A program made the translations under genes and the position numbers. DNA of 64,000 bases, taken from CAYQEU01 sp964532005. GTDB lineage: Bacteria; Patescibacteriota; Doudnabacteria; UBA920. Below the pieces are notes generated by a model. It was not told the origin of the DNA. It was given only the letters and a program-made list of their open reading frames with translations, and made no database searches. How positions within the stretch are numbered: position 1 is the stretch's first letter; each line of letters begins with the position of its first letter. Location of the stretch: contig CAZHER010000005.1 of assembly GCA_964532005.1 (NCBI GenBank), positions 8,266 through 72,265 of the forward strand, given 5' to 3'. Shown here piece by piece: positions 8,107 to 15,269 of the stretch.

Positions 8107-8493
8107 TTATACTGCTTCTGCTATTTCAATTTTCTTGCTGTCGGGTTTCAAAGTGACAATAGCTTTTTTAAAAGCACCTATTTTACCGCTGGTGCGTCCA
8201 TATCGACGACTACGACTCTTGACCGTTACAATATTTATTCTGTCGATCTTTACGCCGTAAGACTTTTCCAAGCTTTTTCTTATTTCCAGTTTATTTGCTT
8301 TTCCATCTACTCTGAAAACATACTTGTTTAACTTTTCCAAATTGGTGGACTTTTCTGACATTCGAGGGACCATTACTGCAATCTTATTCTTTGCCACTAG
8401 AAAAATTTCTGTTTTCACAGAACCATTAGCAACCACATCTGTTTCTGCTACAGCTTGTGTTTCTTCTTCAGTTTTCTTGGAAAAAATAGCCAT
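8107..8493 (-). CDS. rplW: Ribosomal protein uL23 with N-terminal extension
   Basis: Large-subunit protein uL23, docking site for SRP and trigger factor at the exit tunnel. The core shows MSEKSTNLEKLNKYVFRV, NKLEIRKSLEKSYGVKI and the RRYGRTSGKIGAFKKAIVTL-type region. About 30 residues (MAIFSKKTEEETQAVAETD...) precede the core, so total length is 128 rather than about 95-100. The extension is acidic and likely flexible. It is 3 bases after rplD. Confidence 0.95.
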   Translation of the reverse strand: MAIFSKKTEEETQAVAETDVVANGSVKTEIFLVAKNKIAVMVPRMSEKSTNLEKLNKYVFRVDGKANKLEIRKSLEKSYGVKIDRINIVTVKSRSRRYGRTSGKIGAFKKAIVTLKPDSKKIEIAEAV

Positions 8494-8496
8494 ATA

Positions 8497-9177
8497 TTAT
8501 TTCTTATCTGCAGTTTTTGCAGGCTTAGCTTTTACAAAATCTTTAAGATAGGTTTTTTCAATTACTGCCAAACAATCCTTCAGCATAACTACTGAATCTG
8601 CATGCAGAATATCTGTTACATTCAAGCTTGTAGCCAAAGTAGGTTTGACTGCTGGTATGTTTCTGGAAGCGCGGATTAAAGCATCATCTTTCTTGGGAAG
8701 AAGAAATAGCTGCTTTTTGCCTAAGTTTAATTTTCCCGCAAAATCCTTCAGCACAGCAGTGAAAGCTTTAGTTTTTGGGGCATCCAAAGTAATATTATCT
8801 ACCACAATTAGATTACCGTCTTTTAGTTTGTCAGACAAAGTCATGAATAAAGCTTTGGTCTTGGCTTTCTTATTCATTTTTAAAGTCCAATTACGGTCTG
8901 ATCGTGGACCAAATGTAATACCGCCGTGTCGCCAAATCGGACTTCTGGTAGATCCTGCGCGTGCACGACCTGTTCCTTTTTGCTTCCATGGTTTCTTACC
9001 GCCGCCCGAAACTTCACCGCGGGTTTTAGTGTGAGCAAGTCCTTTACGAGCATTAGCGGCTTGAGTTCTAACTGCTTCTGTAACTAAATGAAGGCTGGAT
9101 TTAACATCAAAAATCTTGGCATTCAAATCAATGTCGCCAACTTGTTCCGCTTTTTGATTGTACAAAGGGGTTTTCAT
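8497..9177 (-). CDS. rplD: Ribosomal protein uL4
   Basis: Large-subunit protein uL4, 226 residues, slightly longer than usual. The exit-tunnel loop is well conserved (GGKKPWKQKGTGRARAGS, SPIWRHGGITFGP). In E. coli uL4 represses its own S10 operon; no such element is proven here, although a hairpin lies in the leader just before rplC. The Lys/Ala-rich C-terminus (KAKPAKTADKK) is an extension. Confidence 0.97.
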   Translation of the reverse strand: MKTPLYNQKAEQVGDIDLNAKIFDVKSSLHLVTEAVRTQAANARKGLAHTKTRGEVSGGGKKPWKQKGTGRARAGSTRSPIWRHGGITFGPRSDRNWTLKMNKKAKTKALFMTLSDKLKDGNLIVVDNITLDAPKTKAFTAVLKDFAGKLNLGKKQLFLLPKKDDALIRASRNIPAVKPTLATSLNVTDILHADSVVMLKDCLAVIEKTYLKDFVKAKPAKTADKK

Positions 9178-9187
9178 AATCTTTTAC

Positions 9188-9856
9188 CTATTTCTTGCTT
9201 TTCTTTTCTTCAACAACAACCTTTTCCAAAGGCTTCACCTTACCGGTTGAGACAACTCTAACTACGCCGCCTGTAGTTCCGGGGACGGCTCCTTTTACCA
9301 TCATTAATCCGCGAGCAAGATCAATATCAACAACTTGTAAGTTTTTTACTGTGACTGCCTGAGTTCCCATATGCCCAGCCATTCGCATTCCTTTACGGAC
9401 ATGCTGTGGAAAGCGCATACCAATAGAACCAACGCTTCTTGGACGATCGTGACCATGGCTGGCAGGAAAACCAGCAAAACCATGTCGCTTCATGCCGCCG
9501 GCAAAACCGCGACCTTTCATAATACCAACACAGTTTACTATCTCACCTACTTCGAAAGAAGAAAGGTCTAGCTTCTTGCCAACTTCATAGTCAGCTGTGT
9601 CGGTAACACGAAATTCTGTTAGCATTCCTGATTTTACTCCCTTAAGGTGTCCGGCCAATGGCTTATTCACTTTCTTGGTTCCGCCAACAGCTTTAGAAAC
9701 GGCAACCTGTACTGCAGAATATTTATCTTTCCCATCAGAATTTTTTACTTGGGTAATGGTCATTGCAGGCACCTTCAAAACTGTCACAGGAATTACTTCT
9801 CCTGATTCCATAAAGTGCTGGGTCATGTTTAATTTTTTTCCTACAATGAAATTCAT
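9188..9856 (-). CDS. rplC: Ribosomal protein uL3
   Basis: Large-subunit protein uL3, 222 residues, standard size. It has KKLNMTQHF at the N-terminus, GRGFAGGMKRHGFAG and SHGHDRPRSVGSIG in the loop reaching the peptidyl-transferase centre, and a basic tail. It is unusual in lying 144 bases downstream of rpsJ; other gaps in this operon are mostly under 35 bases. Confidence 0.98.
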   Translation of the reverse strand: MNFIVGKKLNMTQHFMESGEVIPVTVLKVPAMTITQVKNSDGKDKYSAVQVAVSKAVGGTKKVNKPLAGHLKGVKSGMLTEFRVTDTADYEVGKKLDLSSFEVGEIVNCVGIMKGRGFAGGMKRHGFAGFPASHGHDRPRSVGSIGMRFPQHVRKGMRMAGHMGTQAVTVKNLQVVDIDLARGLMMVKGAVPGTTGGVVRVVSTGKVKPLEKVVVEEKKSKK

Positions 9857-9865
9857 AATATAAAT

Positions 9866-9889
9866 GAAAAATGGGCATTACTACCCATT
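9866..9889 (-). promoter_or_regulatory. Hairpin in the rpsJ-rplC gap (possible attenuator)
   Basis: A 6-bp AATGGG/CCCATT stem with an 8-base loop ends in a TTTTTC run on the minus strand, about 10 bases before the rplC ATG. It resembles a weak intrinsic terminator in the unusually long 144-base rpsJ-rplC spacer. I see no other feature in the spacer. Function is inferred only. Confidence 0.35.
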
Positions 9890-10000
9890 ACATTGCAAAG
9901 CTAGATTAGCCTTAAATATTCTGGGTAAATAGTTATCTAAATTGCTTAAGCGTTTTAGGCTTTTAGAAAATAGAACTGATTTACTATATAAATGTAAATT

Positions 10001-10333
10001 TTACTGTCCTGTAATCTGAACATCAACTCCTGCCGGAAGACTCAAATTTGTTAATGAGTCTATAGTTTTTGGAGTTGGGTCAAGAATATCAATCAATCGC
10101 TTATGGACCCTCATTTCGAACTGTTCCCTGCTGTCTTTATGGACAAAAGTAGACCGTAAAACGGTATACTTGGTTTTTTCAGTCGGAAGCGGTATTGGGC
10201 CTGAAACTTGGGCACCTGTACGCTTGGCTGTTTCCACAATTTGTTGGGAGCTTTGGTCGATCAGTTTGTGGTCGTAAGCGCGGATTTTAATCCGAATCTT
10301 TGACTTACTGGCTTCCTTGGAATCCTTTTGCAT
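10001..10333 (-). CDS. rpsJ: Ribosomal protein uS10
   Basis: Small-subunit protein uS10 (also the NusB partner in antitermination), 110 residues. The sequence contains IRIRAYDHKLIDQS-type start (as KIRIKIRAYDHKLID), GPIPLPTEKTKYTVLRS and HKDSREQFEMRVHKRLIDI. It is the first gene of the S10-spc operon, about 73 bases downstream of the predicted transcription start of a near-consensus promoter. No clear Shine-Dalgarno is seen. Confidence 0.98.
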   Translation of the reverse strand: MQKDSKEASKSKIRIKIRAYDHKLIDQSSQQIVETAKRTGAQVSGPIPLPTEKTKYTVLRSTFVHKDSREQFEMRVHKRLIDILDPTPKTIDSLTNLSLPAGVDVQITGQ

Positions 10334-10412
10334 TAAAGTAGAAAAGAGCTTATTTAAGCGATTAAAAACTCAACAAACATAACCAAGGAAAATTACCTTA
10401 GCTGTTTGTATT

Positions 10413-10441
10413 ATTTTATACAACTATTTTAAAAATGTCAA
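10413..10441 (-). promoter_or_regulatory. Promoter of the S10-spc operon
   Basis: On the minus strand TTGACA (10436-10441) and TAAAAT (10413-10418) are separated by exactly 17 bases. The -35 box is a perfect consensus. The predicted start near 10406 leaves a leader of about 72 bases before rpsJ. Confidence 0.8.
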
Positions 10442-10539
10442 ATGTTTATGAGGATTTTATTAAAATTCAGCAAGATTTTGGGGACCTTAAAAAACCACCT
10501 CTTATTTATAAGCAAAATCCGGCTTATTTACAAAAGTAT

Positions 10540-10568
10540 TTAAAAATGCTAGGGTTTTTGAGTACAAT
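10540..10568 (+). promoter_or_regulatory. Candidate promoter for the 33-residue peptide gene
   Basis: TTAAAA (10540-10545) and TACAAT (10563-10568) are 17 bases apart on the plus strand, about 32 bases before a GAGGAG/GAGG-led start at 10600. The -35 is weak (4 of 6). Confidence 0.5.
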
Positions 10569-10599
10569 CTATTTTCTGTGAGGAGATAACAAAAGAGGA

Positions 10600-10701
10600 A
10601 TGAAATCAAAAAAACTAACGCCTTTTGCCCGAAAATGCGGGTATACTTTAGTGATAGTCATTTTAGTCATGACACTAATCAGCTATGTGCTTTCTAGATA
10701 A
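10600..10701 (+). CDS. Small single-pass membrane peptide (33 residues)
   Basis: A short ORF starts at ATG 10600 with two purine-rich Shine-Dalgarno-like stretches (GAGGAG, AGAGGA) just upstream and stops at TAA 10699-10701. The peptide has a basic N-terminus (MKSKKLTPFARK) followed by one hydrophobic helix of about 18 residues (TLVIVILVMTLISYVL). It has its own candidate promoter and a strong terminator 15 bases after the stop, which makes a real gene likely. Product family not recognised; the basic-in, hydrophobic layout suggests a membrane-inserted small protein. Confidence 0.65.
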   Translation: MKSKKLTPFARKCGYTLVIVILVMTLISYVLSR

Positions 10702-10715
10702 GAACATAACTGCAT

Positions 10716-10760
10716 GGGCGGTTCGGACATTTATCCTGTCGAGTTCGAACCGCCCTTTTT
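10716..10760 (+). terminator. Intrinsic terminator after the 33-residue peptide
   Basis: GGGCGGTTCG (10716-10725) pairs with CGAACCGCCC (10745-10754), followed by TTTTT. The U-run is on the plus-strand side only, so it ends the small upstream gene rather than the convergent phosphoesterase gene. Confidence 0.85.
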
Positions 10761-11652
10761 ATATCTTGATTTTAGCAATAATGGGCTTATGATCAGATCC
10801 CATACCTTTTAAAACTGAAGTGGATACCGACTTTGCCCCTCGCACAAAAATATGATCGCGCCTGGGCAGCCACTGTTTAATCCCCGGCTTCAAACCGTTG
10901 ACAAACCCCTTCTTCTTGAAAAATTGCAAAGCTGGCTCTAAAGCAGTGGTCATGAAAGTATTGAAATCCCCTGCCACGATCGTAATATCGTCATCGTTTT
11001 TTTCTATTTGGTTATACAAAGCGAGAACCTCGTTCATTCTATGCACTGGGATGGTCATGCTTTCAAAATGAACATTATATAAACCCAAGGTTCCAGCTCG
11101 AGTATTCCATCTTAGATAAACGAAATTTCTGTGCAAATATTCATCGTTATGCAAGAGTTTTTGGTTGGTAATTTTCGGGAGCAAATGAAAGGATGCGTCG
11201 AGGTGTGGAATTTGTGACGCAACCAATTCGCCAGTATGCTCGTAGTCGTGTATGCCTGGTATTTTCTTTTGGCTCGATACATAAACTACGGACTTTGGGT
11301 TAAAACTTTTTGGCCAATCCAGAAAAGTACCCCCTGGAAACATAGGAGCTTCTTGGAAGACTACAACATCCGGACTATGTTTGCCGACGAGTGAATGCAT
11401 ACTATCTAAAAATTTATGGCCTCCATATCCCTTAAAAACATTCCAAGACAAAACCGTGAACGAATCACCTGTAAAAGAAGTTTGTCCACTAACTTTATCA
11501 TTTCTATTAAGCCAGTGAAGCTGTTTTTTCATTTGTTCGCTTGGCTGGCTGTGCCAGCTTACAAGTGATAACAAAAATGTCAAAACGTTCAGAGAAATAT
11601 TATGGGCATGATGAAACCATACCCGAATTGGTCTTTTATATGGATTGTTCAC
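10759..11652 (-). CDS. Endonuclease/exonuclease/phosphatase (EEP) family protein
   Basis: A metal-dependent phosphoesterase of the EEP fold, 297 residues. Visible motifs in order: SWNVFKG (metal/substrate Asn), FQEAP (catalytic Glu), NVHFES, AGDFNT (Asp/Asn), DHIFVRG, and SDHKPI (Asp-His pair). A hydrophobic segment near residues 19-33 suggests a membrane anchor or signal. It overlaps the CarS-like gene by 17 bases, so the two are cotranscribed with the PHP gene. The substrate cannot be told from sequence; family members cleave nucleic acids, phosphoinositides or sphingomyelin. Confidence 0.85.
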   Translation of the reverse strand: MNNPYKRPIRVWFHHAHNISLNVLTFLLSLVSWHSQPSEQMKKQLHWLNRNDKVSGQTSFTGDSFTVLSWNVFKGYGGHKFLDSMHSLVGKHSPDVVVFQEAPMFPGGTFLDWPKSFNPKSVVYVSSQKKIPGIHDYEHTGELVASQIPHLDASFHLLPKITNQKLLHNDEYLHRNFVYLRWNTRAGTLGLYNVHFESMTIPVHRMNEVLALYNQIEKNDDDITIVAGDFNTFMTTALEPALQFFKKKGFVNGLKPGIKQWLPRRDHIFVRGAKSVSTSVLKGMGSDHKPIIAKIKI

Positions 11653-12187
11653 GAATTTTAAATAAGTATCCTATATAAACAACTAAAACATGCAACAAAA
11701 ACCCAAATACAAAAAGCAAAACATACAAAGCGGGCTTTAACGGTGCATACAAACAGCTAAATAATATTGCTCCCAAGATATAATCCATCTGATCAAAGGG
11801 AAACCACGACTTACCTGGTTCAACTCCATATCTACGCTTAAAAAAGCTTTTTACAGCATCTGCTATCAGAGCCCCTGTACCCGAAAGAAATCCAAATACT
11901 GCAGGATTAGCAGATGTGTACTGCACAGGAAATGTTTTGTAAAAATCAAACCCATTCAGAAATATACCTAGGAGTATTGCAGTAATCACGCCGGCTAGAC
12001 TTCCAAAAACAAAGCCGCGCCAAGTTTTATTGTCACCGAAAATTCTTTTCCCACGCCACGACTTCCCAAAATCCATTGGCAAACTCCAATCACGGAACCC
12101 TGGGAGCCTAGCTACTAAGACTGGGGCCATGTTAGCAACACCAGCCGGCAATATAAAAATAAATAAAAACCAGATGAGATTAGACAT
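11636..12187 (-). CDS. CarS-like CDP-lipid synthase (CDP-archaeol synthase / DUF46 family)
   Basis: An integral membrane cytidylyltransferase homologue, 183 residues, with about five hydrophobic segments. The family pattern is clear: PMDFGKSWRGKRIFGDNKTWRGF at about residues 37-59, then GALIADAVKSFFKRR and a PFDQMDYILGA motif. In archaea CarS activates digeranylgeranylglyceryl phosphate with CTP to make CDP-archaeol. Here it is next to a CDP-alcohol phosphatidyltransferase, which would use such a CDP-lipid. The actual lipid is unknown; no isoprenoid ether-lipid synthase is seen in the window. Confidence 0.85.
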   Translation of the reverse strand: MSNLIWFLFIFILPAGVANMAPVLVARLPGFRDWSLPMDFGKSWRGKRIFGDNKTWRGFVFGSLAGVITAILLGIFLNGFDFYKTFPVQYTSANPAVFGFLSGTGALIADAVKSFFKRRYGVEPGKSWFPFDQMDYILGAILFSCLYAPLKPALYVLLFVFGFLLHVLVVYIGYLFKIREQSI

Positions 12188-12836
12188 GTTTCTTTTTAAA
12201 ATAATTTTTTATTTTGTTTATAACTGGGTAAAAATAAGCCGATACCGGGGAGAATTTACATACCAATGTCCCCGCATGAAGCAATTCTAACAAATTTTCT
12301 CTTGTCGGCGGATCACTAACCAAAACAAATGCTGTTCCCACTCCCCTAAAGCCATGGGCATCGCTCGAACTAGCCATGGCGATTTGATTAGTTTTTGCAA
12401 AATGCATCGCCAGTTCAGAATAAAGCCTGTTGCGACTTCTTCCATTAAACACCTCTATGATGTCAAAATCCTTTTTGTACAAATCGAGTTCTTTCTGTTG
12501 CAAACCGCGGCGAAACTTTTCGTATGGGTGTGGTACATACACTAGGCCGTTTTGATTCTTTATTTTTTTTATGGTCTGGGCCAAACTCTGTCCTGACTCA
12601 ATTTGTTCAGTCAAAAATAGTCCTACAATGTCTCCTTCGGTAGTCGATATTTCTTCTCCAATGATTAACTGCTGATTTAAACCGGGCTGAGAAGGTAGAT
12701 TAGGAGAAATTATGTTATGGTCAGTAATTGCAACAAAATCTACCTTATTCCTCAAGAGCTTAACGTACTGCTGATCAGAAATCCCTCCATCGTGTGATAC
12801 AATGGAGTGGGTGTGTAAATCAAGCTTATAAATCAT
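12180..12836 (-). CDS. PHP-domain metal-dependent phosphoesterase
   Basis: A 218-residue PHP protein. Metal ligands fit the family: DLHTH at residues 6-10, AITDHN near 36-41, GEE near 62-64, VPHP in the middle, and SSSDAHG in the C-terminal half. Related stand-alone PHP proteins hydrolyse phosphoesters such as nucleotide bisphosphates or histidinol phosphate. It overlaps the CarS-like gene by 8 bases. Its start codon overlaps the divergent CDP-alcohol transferase start (shared CATG at 12834-12837). Confidence 0.85.
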   Translation of the reverse strand: MIYKLDLHTHSIVSHDGGISDQQYVKLLRNKVDFVAITDHNIISPNLPSQPGLNQQLIIGEEISTTEGDIVGLFLTEQIESGQSLAQTIKKIKNQNGLVYVPHPYEKFRRGLQQKELDLYKKDFDIIEVFNGRSRNRLYSELAMHFAKTNQIAMASSSDAHGFRGVGTAFVLVSDPPTRENLLELLHAGTLVCKFSPVSAYFYPVINKIKNYFKKKHV

Positions 12837-13428
12837 GGTTAAAGCAATTAAACAATACAGCGATAAAGCTGTTTATAAAATAGCGCAGAAATTACCGCGC
12901 TTCAACCCTAATTTTATCACGATAGTCGGGGTTCTGCCACCAATCATATTTTTTTGGTTGTTAATTGCCGGCCGTCCCGGTTGGGCATTGTTCGCACTCG
13001 CAGCAACAGTACTGGACTCAGTAGACGGAGCTTATGCTAGGGCAACCGGACAAGAAACAAAATTCGGTGCTTTCCTTGATTCAACACTAGACAGACTGTC
13101 GGACGCAATAATAATTTCTGCTTTCGGATACACCGGATTGGTACCTTGGGAAATCATTGTTCCGACGATTATTGCCTCATTCCTAATAAGTTACACGCGT
13201 TCAGCTGCAGCCAATGTGACCATAGACAACAAAACCATGGCAATCGGACCAATTGAAAGAAGCCAACGTTTGATAATAATATTTTTGGGGTTGCTGGTTA
13301 GTAATATGTACCCCGACATAGGGTGGGACAATTGGAGTTTATTACAAATTACTTTCGCGGCACTGTTTCTTCTATCTCTCACCACCGTTCTGCGAAGGAT
13401 TAATCTGTTTCGAAAACTTTCACAATAA
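12835..13428 (+). CDS. CDP-alcohol phosphatidyltransferase family membrane enzyme
   Basis: An integral membrane enzyme, 197 residues with about six hydrophobic helices, that transfers a phospholipid from CDP-lipid to an alcohol head group. The diagnostic DGx2ARx8Gx3Dx3D motif is complete (DGAYAR, eight residues, GAFLDSTLD) at about residues 64-89. Members include PgsA, phosphatidylinositol-phosphate synthase and archaetidylinositol-phosphate synthase, and head-group specificity cannot be read here. It is divergent from the PHP/CarS/EEP genes, with overlapping start codons and a bidirectional terminator after it. Confidence 0.92.
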   Translation: MVKAIKQYSDKAVYKIAQKLPRFNPNFITIVGVLPPIIFFWLLIAGRPGWALFALAATVLDSVDGAYARATGQETKFGAFLDSTLDRLSDAIIISAFGYTGLVPWEIIVPTIIASFLISYTRSAAANVTIDNKTMAIGPIERSQRLIIIFLGLLVSNMYPDIGWDNWSLLQITFAALFLLSLTTVLRRINLFRKLSQ

Positions 13429-13454
13429 AAAAGCTCCCTTGCGGGAGCTTTTTT
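13427..13454. terminator. Bidirectional terminator between the CDP-alcohol transferase and tuf
   Basis: AAAAAAGCTCCC (13427-13438) and GGGAGCTTTTTT (13443-13454) flank a TTGC loop. Both strands end in T6 runs, so it serves both convergent genes. It overlaps the last two bases of the transferase stop codon. Confidence 0.93.
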
Positions 13455-13465
13455 AAAATTCTATA

Positions 13466-14653
13466 CTACTTGGAAATTTTGGTTACAACACCAGCACCAA
13501 CGGTGCGTCCGCCTTCACGAATAGCGAACTTGGACTTTTCTTCCAAAGCAACAGGGGTGATAAGTTTGATACCTACGGACACTGTGTCACCAGGCATAAC
13601 CATTTCTTGGCCTTCTGGCAAAGTAACTTCACCGGTCACGTCAGTTGTACGGATGTAGAACTGAGGTTTGTAGCCTTTGAAGAATGGAGTGTGACGACCA
13701 CCTTCTTCTTTGGTCAAAACGTAAACTTCAGCTTCAAATTCGGTGTGAGGAGTAATAGAACCTGGCTTACAAAGAACCTGTCCGCGTTCTACTTCATCTT
13801 TCTTAGTACCGCGAAGCAACAAACCAGCGTTATCACCGGCCATACCGGAATCAAGTTGCTTATTAAACATTTCAATACCAGTAACAACAGTTTTAGATGT
13901 TGGACGAATACCAACGATTTCAACTTCGTCGTTCAACTTAATTTCGCCACGTTCAATACGTCCGGTTACTACAGTACCGCGTCCTTCAATAGAGAAGATG
14001 TCTTCAATAGGCATCAAGAAAGGCTGGTCAGTAGCACGGGTTGGATCTGGGAAGTAAGTGTCCAAAGCTTCAACCAATTTGTTGATTGATGGTTCACCCA
14101 AATCGGAAGTATCCCCTTCCAAAGCTTTCAAAGCAGAACCGCGGATGATAGGAGTGTCCTTTCCAGGAAACTCATACTTGGTCAACAAGTCACGGATTTC
14201 TTCTTCAACAAGATCGAGAAGTTCTGCATCTTGAACCATATCACACTTGTTCATATAAACAACGATGTGCGGCACACCGACCTGCTTTGCAAGCAAGATG
14301 TGTTCGCGAGTCTGCGGCATCGGACCGTCGCTGGCCGAAACAACCAAGATAGCTCCGTCCATTTGAGCAGCGCCGGTAATCATGTTCTTGATGTAGTCGG
14401 CGTGTCCAGGACAATCTACGTGTGCGTAGTGACGCTTATCAGACTCATACTCAACGTGTGAGGTGTTAATTGTAATACCACGAGCCTTTTCTTCTGGGGC
14501 ATTGTCAATACCTGCATAATCGCGGGCTTTGGCCTTACCAGATTTGGCAAGCACTGTGGTAATAGCCGCAGTCAACGTGGTTTTACCGTGGTCAACGTGA
14601 CCAATGGTTCCTACATTGAGGTGGGGCTTGGAACGGTCAAATTTTTCTGCCAT
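13466..14653 (-). CDS. tuf: Elongation factor Tu
   Basis: Translational GTPase delivering aminoacyl-tRNA to the ribosome, 395 residues, full length. G1 GHVDHGKTT (residues 19-27), the switch II DCPGHADY, G4 NKCD and G5 SAL are all present, with domains II and III intact. It has its own strong promoter (14851-14879) and a ~190-base structured leader, so it is expressed apart from fusA. A GAAAGG Shine-Dalgarno-like sequence lies about 9 bases before the ATG. Confidence 0.99.
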   Translation of the reverse strand: MAEKFDRSKPHLNVGTIGHVDHGKTTLTAAITTVLAKSGKAKARDYAGIDNAPEEKARGITINTSHVEYESDKRHYAHVDCPGHADYIKNMITGAAQMDGAILVVSASDGPMPQTREHILLAKQVGVPHIVVYMNKCDMVQDAELLDLVEEEIRDLLTKYEFPGKDTPIIRGSALKALEGDTSDLGEPSINKLVEALDTYFPDPTRATDQPFLMPIEDIFSIEGRGTVVTGRIERGEIKLNDEVEIVGIRPTSKTVVTGIEMFNKQLDSGMAGDNAGLLLRGTKKDEVERGQVLCKPGSITPHTEFEAEVYVLTKEEGGRHTPFFKGYKPQFYIRTTDVTGEVTLPEGQEMVMPGDTVSVGIKLITPVALEEKSKFAIREGGRTVGAGVVTKISK

Positions 14654-14844
14654 TCTATACCTTTCGTATTGCTATTTCCGTCAACGGTCCCGAGATACCC
14701 TCGCTTCTTCCCCTATCGATTCGAGGAAGGAGAGAGGGTTTCTCTTTTCTTCACTAAGGAATCCAGGGATAACCTTTGAAAAAAACCAGCAATGTTAATT
14801 AATTATTTTGACTTTAAAATAGGCGGAATTTGCATTCGCCAATC
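14654..14844 (-). promoter_or_regulatory. Long structured tuf leader
   Basis: About 190 bases separate the predicted transcription start from the tuf ATG with no ORF of note. Near the 5' end a bulged hairpin (GGCGAAT / ATTCCGCC) forms at about 14822-14840. Nearer tuf, CCTCG and CGAGG arms (about 14698-14732) can pair. It may be an mRNA-stability or regulatory leader. No known riboswitch class recognised. Confidence 0.5.
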
Positions 14845-14850
14845 TTTGGC

Positions 14851-14879
14851 ATTGTAAGAAGTTTTACCAAAGAAGTCAA
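14851..14879 (-). promoter_or_regulatory. tuf promoter
   Basis: On the minus strand TTGACT (14874-14879), a 17-base spacer, then TACAAT (14851-14856). It lies immediately after the stop codon of the preceding gene, with a predicted start near 14844. Confidence 0.8.
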
Positions 14880-14885
14880 GCAGGA

Positions 14886-15260
14886 TTATATATCCTCAAA
14901 CTCCGGCTTAATTGATTCATATTCTTCTCCGGGTGCTGCATCAAAGTTGAAGTTTGGATCAATGACTTCACTTCGCAAATCAACTCTTCTATGTCCGTTT
15001 GAGGCTTGAGGAGCAGGAACACCTTCGGGCAAATCGGCTACTGAGACATTGTCATTTAACTGAGCTGTGGTGATCTCTTTGTTTATATCTTCTATATCCT
15101 TGGTATTCTGTCTCAACTGTCCTTTTAATTTCCCTAAGAGCAATTTCTGGTAGTTCTCAACCTTGAGAATTACTAACTTTATATCTCCGGATTCGTCAAC
15201 GACGAAAATCTTACCGTCGTCGCTTTCTACCAAATTTATTATGTCTTTAAAATTGCTCAT
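14886..15260 (-). CDS. Hypothetical protein between fusA and tuf
   Basis: A 124-residue protein not recognised. The first ~55 residues (SDDGKIFVVDESGDIKLVIL, then a KVENYQKLLLGK helix) look folded, resembling a small Phd-antitoxin-like beta-alpha unit, but that is only a resemblance. The C-terminal half is polar and acidic, with Pro/Ala-rich linker (DLPEGVPAPQASNG) and an acidic end. It starts 9 bases after the fusA stop, so it is probably cotranscribed with rpsL-rpsG-fusA. The position inside a translation-factor operon suggests a translation-linked role, unproven. Confidence 0.75.
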   Translation of the reverse strand: MSNFKDIINLVESDDGKIFVVDESGDIKLVILKVENYQKLLLGKLKGQLRQNTKDIEDINKEITTAQLNDNVSVADLPEGVPAPQASNGHRRVDLRSEVIDPNFNFDAAPGEEYESIKPEFEDI

Positions 15261-15269
15261 ATAAATTTT

